A DNA stretch of 43,870 bases from an uncultured Oscillospiraceae bacterium (GTDB lineage Bacteria > Bacillota > Clostridia > Oscillospirales > Oscillospiraceae). This document shows, in pieces, positions 16,858 through 24,286 of this stretch. The notes under the pieces were generated by a model. That model was not told the DNA's origin, ran no database searches, and was given only the letters and a program-made list of their open reading frames with translations. The first letter of the stretch is position 1; each line of letters begins with the position of its first letter. The stretch covers positions 1 through 43,870 of the forward strand of contig CATKZW010000025.1 in the NCBI GenBank assembly GCA_949841465.1, given 5' to 3'. A program made the translations under genes and the position numbers.

Positions 16858-18789
16858 TTACACCCAGTTCGCGCTGTTGGAGCTTTTTCCGTGGAGCTGA
16901 TAGGCCGGGTTGGGTGCGCTGACCCGGCGAACGGTGCACTGGTCGGTGCAGCCGCCGGCCACAGCCTTCAGCTCCACATCGCCTCCCAGGGGGACTTTGA
17001 ACTCAAATACTTTATTCCCGGCCTTTTCCTCCACCAGCCTGCCGTTAGCGTACAGCGCCACTTTGCTCTGATTGGAATATACTTTCACCTTGGTGACCGC
17101 CTCGGGCCGGTCTACATACCGGCTGCCGCAGATGTGGACGAAGGGCTTGTCGCTCCACCAGGCTTTGTAGAGGTAGAAACTGTCCTTCTTCGTCTTTCGG
17201 TCAAAGGTCACCAGGCCCTTGTGGTTCATGCCGGGCTCACCGCCCTGGTCCCGGGCGTCGGCGGCAAAGTCGAACATATTCCATACGTGGGTGGCCCACA
17301 GGAAGGGGCGGTGCTCAAAGCAGCGCAGCATATATTCGTGATATATGCACTGATACTCCTCGGTGTGGTCGCCCCGGCGGGGCTTGGAGGAATGCAGGTT
17401 TGGCATGGCCTCGCAGCCGTACTCCGAGTAGCCCAGCGCCCTGTCCGGGTAGCATTTGTGGAAGAAGTCGATCCAGAAATCGTTGAGAAACAGCCCCGGC
17501 ACGTACCACCCCAGGTACAGGTTCCAGCTCACCACGTCGGTGATGTGGGCAGACTTGTTGAAGGGCCCGCACATGGCATAGCAGGCCAGGGTGGTGAGCC
17601 GGGTGGGATCCAGCTGGTGATACAGGTCGTTGAGCGCCCGGTGGTTGTCCAGCATATCCGCCTTGTCCTTGGTGGAGATGGTGATTTCGTTGGACACCCC
17701 CCAGACCACGATAGACGGATGATTGTAGTTCTGGATCACCAGCTCTTTGGCCTGGCTGATCGTATTGGCTCGGCCGTTGGGCATATGCTCGGAGATGTAG
17801 GGGATCTCCGCCCACACCACCATGCCGTACTGGTCGCAGAGGTCATAAAAATACTGGTCGTGCTGGTAGTGGGCCAGACGGATGGTGTTGGCCCCCATCT
17901 CCCGGATGAGCGCCATATCGGCCTCGTGGTGCTCCTTTGTGATCGCGTTGCCCAGGCCCTTCCAGTCCTGGTGGCGGCTCACCCCCCGCAGGGGATAGCT
18001 GCGTCCGTTGAGGAAGAAGCCGTCTCTGGGATCTACCCGAAAGTCCCGCACACCAAAACGGGCGCTGACCTGATCTACCGTTTCACCCCCTATGGTGAGG
18101 GTTGCCACTACAGTGTAAAGATAAGGATCCCTTATCCCATCCCATAGATGCACATCGGGCAAATTCAGCTTGCCGTTGTCCGCATCAATAGCAGAGACCT
18201 TTTTCCCGGCGCCATCCAGAATGGAGATATGTACCTGGCCATCTTCGCAGTTCCTCCAGGTCTTTACCTGCACCTCGCCTTTACTGTAGTTTTCTATGGG
18301 CTTGGCCGTGACCATGATGCCCGGCCCGCCCAGGTAGTCCAAATCGAAGTGACATTGGTTGACCACGATTAACGAGACATCCCGGTAGATACCGCCGTAA
18401 AAGGTGAAGTCCGCCTTTTGAGGGTATACCCGGTCGTTGACGCCGTTATCCACGTGGACGGTCAGCACGTTGCTGTCTGAGAGCGATTCGGTCACATCCC
18501 AGCGGAAGGTGGAATACCCTCCGTTATGTATCCCAACAAGCGTCCCGTTCAGCTCCGCCTTGGCCGATGCGTTTACCCCCTGGAATTCCAGGTATACCCG
18601 CTGGCCCGCAGTGAACTCCGGTTTGGGAAAGGATTTGCAGTAGATGCACGTCCCCCGCCAATAGTCGTTCCCACCGTCCTGGCCGTCTATCGCGTTCCAG
18701 GTGTGGGGCAGGTTCACACGCTGCGTCCCGCCGCTTGGCCCGGTGAAGCTCCAGCCCTCGTTGAGATTGATCCTTGTTCGCAGTTCCAT
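16858..18789 (-). CDS. GH2 glycosidase (beta-glucuronidase/beta-galactosidase type)
   Basis: This is a compact 643-residue GH2 enzyme, shorter than the other two GH2 proteins here. The sugar-binding domain (about 1-145) contains NLPHTWNAIDGQDGGNDYWRG and a YGGIYRDV motif. The barrel has RGVSRHQDW, IRLAHYQHD, the acid/base E368 in GVSNEIT and the nucleophile E456 in GYSEYGCE. A short C-terminal domain ends at SANWV. There is no signal peptide. The frame is open to a GTG at 18831, but the ATG at 18789 has GGTGAGG upstream and aligns with normal GH2 N-termini (MELRTRINLNEGWSF). It lies 13 bases after the epimerase-like gene. SEYG fits beta-galactosidase or beta-glucuronidase; I cannot separate these by eye. 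Confidence 0.88.
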   Translation of the reverse strand: MELRTRINLNEGWSFTGPSGGTQRVNLPHTWNAIDGQDGGNDYWRGTCIYCKSFPKPEFTAGQRVYLEFQGVNASAKAELNGTLVGIHNGGYSTFRWDVTESLSDSNVLTVHVDNGVNDRVYPQKADFTFYGGIYRDVSLIVVNQCHFDLDYLGGPGIMVTAKPIENYSKGEVQVKTWRNCEDGQVHISILDGAGKKVSAIDADNGKLNLPDVHLWDGIRDPYLYTVVATLTIGGETVDQVSARFGVRDFRVDPRDGFFLNGRSYPLRGVSRHQDWKGLGNAITKEHHEADMALIREMGANTIRLAHYQHDQYFYDLCDQYGMVVWAEIPYISEHMPNGRANTISQAKELVIQNYNHPSIVVWGVSNEITISTKDKADMLDNHRALNDLYHQLDPTRLTTLACYAMCGPFNKSAHITDVVSWNLYLGWYVPGLFLNDFWIDFFHKCYPDRALGYSEYGCEAMPNLHSSKPRRGDHTEEYQCIYHEYMLRCFEHRPFLWATHVWNMFDFAADARDQGGEPGMNHKGLVTFDRKTKKDSFYLYKAWWSDKPFVHICGSRYVDRPEAVTKVKVYSNQSKVALYANGRLVEEKAGNKVFEFKVPLGGDVELKAVAGGCTDQCTVRRVSAPNPAYQLHGKSSNSANWV

Positions 18790-18802
18790 TTGCCTCACCT
18801 GC

Positions 18803-19651
18803 TCAAATGTATTTCTCCAAAAAGCCGGCACTGCGCTGAAAGCTTTTGACCGGCGATTTTTCCACCCAGTTGCGGTGGCTTTCCAAAATCACAGCGTCCA
18901 CAGACACAGACTTGGCCTGCTCCACCAGGGGGAGCAGATCCATGTTTCCATAGCCCAGCTCCATGCTGTCGCTTTTCAGGATGGGAGTCATGGCCGGCCC
19001 GGACAGCCGCGTCCCGCGGTCGTTGATGTGCCACAGCTTCATGCGTTCCCCCAGCCGCTCCATCCAGGACAGGGCGTTGGCGCCCCCTTCCGTGAACCAG
19101 TAGCTGTCGAATTCGAAACCCACCGCCGCCGGGTCGGTTTCGGACAACAGGAGGTCGTAGGCCCGCTGTTCCCGGTTTACCCACTGCAATTCGCAGTTGT
19201 GGTTGTGGTAGAGCAGGCTGACGCCCTCGCGCCCCAGCGCTTCCCCCACCCGGTTCAGGCGGGCGGCCAGTTCCCTGACCGCCCTTTCGTCGCTATAGGG
19301 GAAGCGGTACATCCCTGTAATCACCATGTACTTTGTCCCCAGCGCCTTGACCTCGGCAGCGGCAGCGGGGACGTCCTTTTCCACACTGTCCAAGTCCATA
19401 TGCAGGCTGACCACCCGGAGGCCGGATTCCTTTACCAGCCGGGGCCAGTCCAGCCTGCCGCCCCCGCCCACAGGCATGCCGGCGGCTTTGGTGATGAATC
19501 GGACCAAAAGGCCGCTGGGATGGATCATAAAGCGGCACAGCTCGATCCCGTCATACCCGGCATCCTTCATTTTTTGCAGCGTGTCCCGGGCCTGGGCTTC
19601 GTTATTCAGCACCGTGCCCAGCATAAACTGCTGGACTGCTTTGATCGGCAT
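18803..19651 (-). CDS. Sugar isomerase/epimerase, xylose-isomerase-like TIM barrel
   Basis: This 282-residue protein belongs to the AP-endonuclease-2/xylose-isomerase-like TIM-barrel superfamily. Segments such as MKDAGYDGIELC, VVSLHMDLDS, YHNHNCELQW, VGFEFDSYWFTEGG and ILESHRNW fit the barrel strands, and the E, D and H in them fit the metal site. These proteins interconvert or oxidise sugars and inositols; many in this family have no known reaction. It is cytoplasmic. The frame begins upstream at a TTG (19681), but the ATG at 19651 has AGGGGGAG in front of it. It lies 26 bases after the SGNH lipoprotein gene and 13 before GH2, so it probably works on the sugar released by that GH2 or its oxidised form. 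Confidence 0.78.
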   Translation of the reverse strand: MPIKAVQQFMLGTVLNNEAQARDTLQKMKDAGYDGIELCRFMIHPSGLLVRFITKAAGMPVGGGGRLDWPRLVKESGLRVVSLHMDLDSVEKDVPAAAAEVKALGTKYMVITGMYRFPYSDERAVRELAARLNRVGEALGREGVSLLYHNHNCELQWVNREQRAYDLLLSETDPAAVGFEFDSYWFTEGGANALSWMERLGERMKLWHINDRGTRLSGPAMTPILKSDSMELGYGNMDLLPLVEQAKSVSVDAVILESHRNWVEKSPVKSFQRSAGFLEKYI

Positions 19652-19677
19652 GGATGATGCTCCCCCTTTTCCTATTT

Positions 19678-20718
19678 TCAAATTCCGGACAGGGCCTCTT
19701 CAAACTTGGGCAGCCACCACTCCCGATAGCCGGCCTTTGTCGGATGGATGCTGTCCGCCATATAGAGCGCCTGTTCTTCCTCGCTGATGTCGTTGAACGC
19801 CTGGTCACGGTATAGGTCAATGATGGTCACGCCCCATTTTTCCGCGAGCTCCTCCAGCGCCTGCACCATCGTTTCATAGTTTTCATCGCCCATGGGCGGG
19901 TTGGTGTAGAAATATACGGGGCAGTCCCATGTGTCTTTGGCCGTGGCGATGATGTACTCCATTGCCCCGAAGGTGGTGGCGGTGTCAAAGGCGGCGGCAT
20001 CACGCACATCCGCCGGCGTCACAGCGCCAAAACCATCAGGGAAGCCCTTGTCGTTTGTGGACAGCTGGCAGATGAACGCGTCCACATGGCCTGCCCTTTC
20101 ATCAGAGGCCAGATACCGGTCCAGACGGCTTACGTAGCTGCTGTTGGCCCGGTCCGCCAGCGTGGTGCCGGACACGGCCTCCTTGATGCACTGGGCCCCG
20201 TGCTTTTTGGCCAGGAAATCCGCCATAGATTCCTGACCGGAACTGGCCCCTTCTGTGACAGAGGAACCCAGCCAAAAGATGACTTTTCCCGCCAGGGGGC
20301 TGTCCGCAATCCCCTGCGTGCTGGCGACGGAGTACTCCTCCCGGTTCCCCTTCAGCGTGACCTTGATGTTCTGCTGCACGGTTTCCCCTCCATAGACAAA
20401 CTTGGCAAACAGGGACGTCCGCGTCAGCGGCTGGTCTACGATGATCCCCTCATAGGCCACGTTTTCCAGTATTGAGCCGTCCTTCATCTTGGCGTTGATG
20501 ACAACCCCGGCCGGATCGAAGGTTTCGCCTTCCTCATACTCCAGCTTCTCCGGCGGCTGTGCAATGGAGAGCTTCCACACAGCAGAGGTCTCTGAAGAAA
20601 CTCCGCCCGACGGATCACTGGCAGAATCCCCTTGACGATCAGGGGAGCTGCCCGCACAGGCGCTCAGAACAAGGAGAAGCCCAAGCGCCGCCGAAATGAT
20701 AAAGATTTTTTGGTTCAT
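19678..20718 (-). CDS. SGNH-hydrolase lipoprotein with Ig-like domain
   Basis: This is a 346-residue surface lipoprotein. The signal peptide ends in the lipobox LSAC (C21), followed by a Ser/Gly/Asp linker. Residues 50-120 resemble a bacterial Ig-like domain (EYEEGETFDPAGVVINAKMK). The C-terminal part is an SGNH hydrolase with S153 in FWLGSSVTEG, a glycine in the AVSGTTL block, N222 in QLSTND, and D322 with H325 in ADSIHPTKAGY. It is probably an esterase acting on acylated glycans outside the membrane, in contrast to the cytoplasmic SGNH enzyme at 9643-10767. The ATG at 20718 has AGGAGG at good distance. It lies 13 bases downstream of the chimeric remnant, suggesting it was once part of the GH3 operon. 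Confidence 0.85.
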   Translation of the reverse strand: MNQKIFIISAALGLLLVLSACAGSSPDRQGDSASDPSGGVSSETSAVWKLSIAQPPEKLEYEEGETFDPAGVVINAKMKDGSILENVAYEGIIVDQPLTRTSLFAKFVYGGETVQQNIKVTLKGNREEYSVASTQGIADSPLAGKVIFWLGSSVTEGASSGQESMADFLAKKHGAQCIKEAVSGTTLADRANSSYVSRLDRYLASDERAGHVDAFICQLSTNDKGFPDGFGAVTPADVRDAAAFDTATTFGAMEYIIATAKDTWDCPVYFYTNPPMGDENYETMVQALEELAEKWGVTIIDLYRDQAFNDISEEEQALYMADSIHPTKAGYREWWLPKFEEALSGI

Positions 20719-20731
20719 TTCAGTTATCCTC

Positions 20732-21179
20732 CTATTTCATGTCCTGCCCATTTGATCCAACAAAGCAGGAAACCACACCCAATACCGCACAAAGGAAAAA
20801 CACGCCCGCAAAGGTCATGCCCATAGCGGCATTTCCGCCAATAAAATTGACTTTATTCCACACATCGGACAAGCTGGGCACCGCAACACGGAGCACTACC
20901 CCAAAAGCGGCGGCATAGAACGCTGTAGGCACGAAAGTGGCAAATTTCAGCCGGGTGAACATCGTCAGCGCAGTGGAGCCCGCGCCTGCCAACGCCAGGG
21001 CAAAGCCAACGATAGTAATTGGTGTCCCCGTTCACTTCAATGGTTTCGCCGGTGATACCCAAAAAGCTGTTTACATAGCCGCTGTAATAAAATGCAGAGC
21101 TGGTAAGGCTCAAGGCGGTAGACAGCAGCAGGGCAAACACCGCAGCCAGCCCCAGCCATTTCTGATATTTTTTCTTCAT
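20732..21179 (-). pseudogene. Chimeric remnant: GH3 N-terminus joined to membrane-protein C-terminus
   Basis: The ATG at 21179 has an AGGAGG site and opens a hydrophobic N-terminus followed by ITGETIEVNGDTNYY, matching the start of the GH3 at 28963-31845 (VQVTGDTNYY). Around 21011-21018 the homology moves to another frame, which runs to 20732 and matches the second half of the small membrane protein at 28557-28961 (GGNAAMGMTFAGVFFL against GGNPTLAIAFSVVFGL). In the intact locus the GH3 gene directly precedes that small gene, so one deletion of a GH3-plus-small-protein pair explains the product. The first frame carries unrelated residues after the junction and ends at 20853. It is not expected to be functional. 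Confidence 0.75.
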
Positions 21180-21201
21180 GACGTGCCTCCTGAAATGTGT
21201 T

Positions 21202-21236
21202 CGGGCCGCAGCCACAGTTCGTGGAACTGCGGCCCG
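21202..21236 (-). other. Intercistronic GC-rich hairpin after the GH3 gene
   Basis: CGGGCCGCAG (21202-21211) pairs with CTGCGGCCCG (21227-21236), and CCAC/GTGG extends the stem inward. It sits between the GH3 stop and the start of the chimeric remnant. There is no run of T after it on the minus strand, so it looks more like an RNA-processing or stability stem than a full terminator. Confidence 0.6.
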
Positions 21237-21251
21237 CTGAATGGTTGCAGA

Positions 21252-24209
21252 TCAGCCGCCTTTCGCTGCTTTTTTACTGCGCACCACCATGAACACACTG
21301 CCCGCGGTGAGCAGGGCGCACACGCCGGTGGCGGCGTACAGCGCAGTCCGCCAGAAGGGGGTCACACTGACAACGGTGGCGTTGCCCATGTTCATGGCGT
21401 TGGTCCGGGTAACGCTGAACACCACGTTCTTGGCCGCGTTGTGGACCGCCGCGGCGATGGCCGGATCATTGCCGGTCCCGTCCAGGGTGCCCATGCCGCC
21501 CTTCTGGCCGCACCAGTAGTCCTGCCCGGCCAGCACGCCCATCCGATAGTCCATCCACTTGGCGTTGATGGCCATGTCGGTGATGGCGGAGCCCTCCATG
21601 CCCCATTCGTCCCGGAGCACGCCGGTCATGAGACCATGGTGGGCACCGGACCACACCACGCCGATGCGGTTGAAGGAGCTCATGACATTGGAAGCGCCGC
21701 CCCGGATCGCGCCCTCAAAGCTCTCCAGGTACAGCTCCCGGATGGACTGCTCGTTGGCCCACACAGAGATCCCATACCGGCCCTGTTCCTGGTCGTTGAG
21801 GGCGAAGTGCTTCACAAAGGCCAGCATCCCCCGGTCGTGGAGGCCCTGGACCTGGGCGGCGGCGATCTCGCCGGACAGCCAGCCGTCCTCGGAGTAATAC
21901 TCATTGTGCCGGCCCAGATAGGGGCTCCGGTGGATATTCACGCCGGGGGCGTAAATGCCGGCCACGGCGGCCGCGTTGTCCCCGGACTGGGCGTGGAGCA
22001 TATCCTCGCCCATGCACTTGCCCACCTCCTGGATCAGCTCCCGGTTATAGGTGGCCGCCATCACATCCTCGGAGGTAAAGGCCATGCCGTTGGCCCCGCC
22101 CACGATGCTCTTGGTGAAGCCGGTGGGGCCGTCAAATTCCTGGGTGGCGGGCAGGTTGATGGCCGGGAGCACCTGGGTCTGGTAGGAGCCGTTATAGATC
22201 AGGTTCAGCATATCTTCGTAGGAGAGCTGGCCGATCAGCTCATCCCAGGCAGGGTCGTCATAGTCCTTGTCCACAAAGTCGATGGCGTTGAGGGAGCCGC
22301 CCGTCCCGGCGGCGGGAGCCTGGCTCACGTTGGACCAATAGAGCTGCTTGTACTGCTCCACCAGGGCGTCCCTGCCGGCGTCCTCATGGGTCAGGCCGTC
22401 GTCCCACATGGCGTCTGTAGCCCGAAGGCTCACAGCGGCCTGGGGGAAGGTTCCGGTCCAGTTGCTGCGGGTGAGGTAGACCACCTGCTGATCCTCCGCG
22501 CCCTCGTACTTGTTCAGATCGGCGTTGTCGAACAGGTTGGTGATGGGCTTCCCTGTGGCGGAGGAGACCGCATAGGTGGTGGTATCCAGGGCGGGGTTGT
22601 TCCATTTGGCCGTGAGGGCCGCGTCGCCGGTACCGGTCATGCGGGAGGCGTCCGCCCCCTTGGCCATCAGGATGTTGTTGACGGCGTTGTGGGCGTCAGT
22701 ACCCACGGTGAAGTAGTAGTCCCCGGCGTCCAGGATGTAGGTCTTGGCGGCGTTGGCGTCATAGCTGGTCAGATCCTCTTTCAGGACGCGGATATCAAAG
22801 TGCTCGGTCTCGCCGGCCTTGATCTCCTTTTTGTCAAAGCCGCACAGCTCCACGGCGGCCTTCTCGATCCCGTTCTCCCGGTCATAGTCGGTATAGGGGG
22901 ACTGGAAGTAAATCTGCACGGTGTGCTTGCCGTCCATACTGCCGGTGTTGGCCACATCCACCCCCACCTGGAAGGCGTCGCCCTGATCCTCCACGGTGAA
23001 GTTGGAATACTCGAAGGTAGTGTAGCTCAGGCCGGAGCCGAAGGGGAAGGCCACGTCGGCGCTGTAGTCGTACTCTCCGGCGCTGCCCTGGCCCAGCACG
23101 TAGTCCTCATACCGGGTCTCGTAGTAGCGGTAGCCCACGTAGATGCCCTCCTGGTACACCACATAGTTCATATTGCACTTTTCAATGCCGGGGGCGGTGT
23201 TGTTCTGGGCAAAGGCCAGGTCCAACTGGGCGGCGTTGGTATAGGGGAACGCGTCGTAGTTCACCATGGCGGGGGAGGAGTGGTTGTCCTTCAGGAAGGT
23301 GTCCACGATCCGCCCGGAGGGGTTCACCTTGCCCGCCAGGATGTCCGTCACGGCGGGCAGGCCATTGATGCCCAAGTTGCCCGTCCACACCACGGCGTCG
23401 ATGTCATACTCGTCGATGAAGTCCAGCTGGAGGGTGCTGGAGGAGTTGAGCAGGACGATGATCTTTTTGAACACACCCTGATCCTTCAAATCTTTCAGGT
23501 TTTGGAGCAGCTCCATCTCCTCCTTGCACAGCCGGAGATAGTCGCCGCCGGTCATGTAGGGCTCCAGCGCCTCCAGCCCGCTGGGCAGGTCGGCGCCCTC
23601 GCCGGAGGAGCGGGACAGGGTGACCAGGGCGGCGTCGCCATAGTCGGCAAAGGTGGATTTCAGCGCGTCGGTGTACTTCTCCCAGGGCACCTCGTTGATG
23701 CGGTATTGGGAGGGGTCGCCGCCGGACAGGGCCGCGTTTTCCCGCTTATAGCCGCTGGTGACATAGAACTTCCACAGGTCGGTGTTCACACACCCCGGCT
23801 GGAAGCTGTCCTCCAGCGCGGAGTACAGGCTGGCGCCCTCGCCGGTGGAGACGAAAGCGGAACCGGTTCCCACCTTCACCGGGTCCACAGAGGACTGGGA
23901 GAAGCAGGAGAACTTGGTGTCAGCGGCCAGGGGGAGGGTATCGTCCCGGTTGAGCAGCACCGAGGCCCCCTCCGCCATCACCTGGCGGCACACGTTCCAG
24001 TCGTTGGCCACCAGCTCCTCCTCGGAGTCGTAACGGGTCCAGTAGAAGATCTGGGCGTCCGGGTCGGGGATGATGCGCTGGGTCTCGGCGTTCAGCGCCA
24101 CGTTGATCATGGGCGCGAAATAGTTGGTGATGGGGATTGCGGCCACGCAAATCACCGTGAACACGGCGAAAACCGCCATGGGGATCTTCCAAAAGTTTCT
24201 CTTTTTCAT
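21252..24209 (-). CDS. Membrane-tethered GH3 glycosidase with reversed domain order, copy B
   Basis: This is a 985-residue family 3 hydrolase. Residues 8-28 are a hydrophobic anchor. The alpha/beta-sandwich domain comes first, with the SSGEGADLPSG motif (E204) expected to carry the acid/base, and then GSGLSYTTFEYSNF leading into an FnIII-like domain (about 400-505). The TIM barrel, normally N-terminal, comes last (about 640-940), with FVKHFALNDQE and the nucleophile D878 in GSAITDMAI. A final helix (about 953-976) is followed by RSKKAAKGG, a cytoplasmic anchor. The catalytic part thus lies outside, held at both ends. The ATG at 24209 follows AGGAGG; the upstream open frame is rejected. It is a tandem paralogue of 24287-27241. 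Beta-glucosidase or beta-xylosidase activity is likely. Confidence 0.88.
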   Translation of the reverse strand: MKKRNFWKIPMAVFAVFTVICVAAIPITNYFAPMINVALNAETQRIIPDPDAQIFYWTRYDSEEELVANDWNVCRQVMAEGASVLLNRDDTLPLAADTKFSCFSQSSVDPVKVGTGSAFVSTGEGASLYSALEDSFQPGCVNTDLWKFYVTSGYKRENAALSGGDPSQYRINEVPWEKYTDALKSTFADYGDAALVTLSRSSGEGADLPSGLEALEPYMTGGDYLRLCKEEMELLQNLKDLKDQGVFKKIIVLLNSSSTLQLDFIDEYDIDAVVWTGNLGINGLPAVTDILAGKVNPSGRIVDTFLKDNHSSPAMVNYDAFPYTNAAQLDLAFAQNNTAPGIEKCNMNYVVYQEGIYVGYRYYETRYEDYVLGQGSAGEYDYSADVAFPFGSGLSYTTFEYSNFTVEDQGDAFQVGVDVANTGSMDGKHTVQIYFQSPYTDYDRENGIEKAAVELCGFDKKEIKAGETEHFDIRVLKEDLTSYDANAAKTYILDAGDYYFTVGTDAHNAVNNILMAKGADASRMTGTGDAALTAKWNNPALDTTTYAVSSATGKPITNLFDNADLNKYEGAEDQQVVYLTRSNWTGTFPQAAVSLRATDAMWDDGLTHEDAGRDALVEQYKQLYWSNVSQAPAAGTGGSLNAIDFVDKDYDDPAWDELIGQLSYEDMLNLIYNGSYQTQVLPAINLPATQEFDGPTGFTKSIVGGANGMAFTSEDVMAATYNRELIQEVGKCMGEDMLHAQSGDNAAAVAGIYAPGVNIHRSPYLGRHNEYYSEDGWLSGEIAAAQVQGLHDRGMLAFVKHFALNDQEQGRYGISVWANEQSIRELYLESFEGAIRGGASNVMSSFNRIGVVWSGAHHGLMTGVLRDEWGMEGSAITDMAINAKWMDYRMGVLAGQDYWCGQKGGMGTLDGTGNDPAIAAAVHNAAKNVVFSVTRTNAMNMGNATVVSVTPFWRTALYAATGVCALLTAGSVFMVVRSKKAAKGG

Positions 24210-24235
24210 AGCTGTCCTCCTGAACGAAAGAAATG

Positions 24236-24273
24236 GGCGGGCCGCGGGCACAGGTCTCAGCCCTCGGCCCGCC
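24236..24273 (-). other. Intercistronic GC-rich hairpin between the two GH3 genes
   Basis: GGCGGGCCG (24236-24244) pairs with CGGCCCGCC (24265-24273), with an inner GGGC/GCCC. It occupies most of the 77 bases between the GH3 stop at 24287 and the GH3 start at 24209. Only a mixed T/C stretch follows on the minus strand, so complete termination is doubtful; attenuation or mRNA processing is possible. Confidence 0.6.
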
Positions 24274-24286
24274 GGATTGCGGTAGA

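Noticed and set aside
16670..16939. Arg/Ala-rich 89-codon frame in the hairpin array
   Set aside because: It translates the repeat itself and overlaps the GH2 end in another frame; no protein character.
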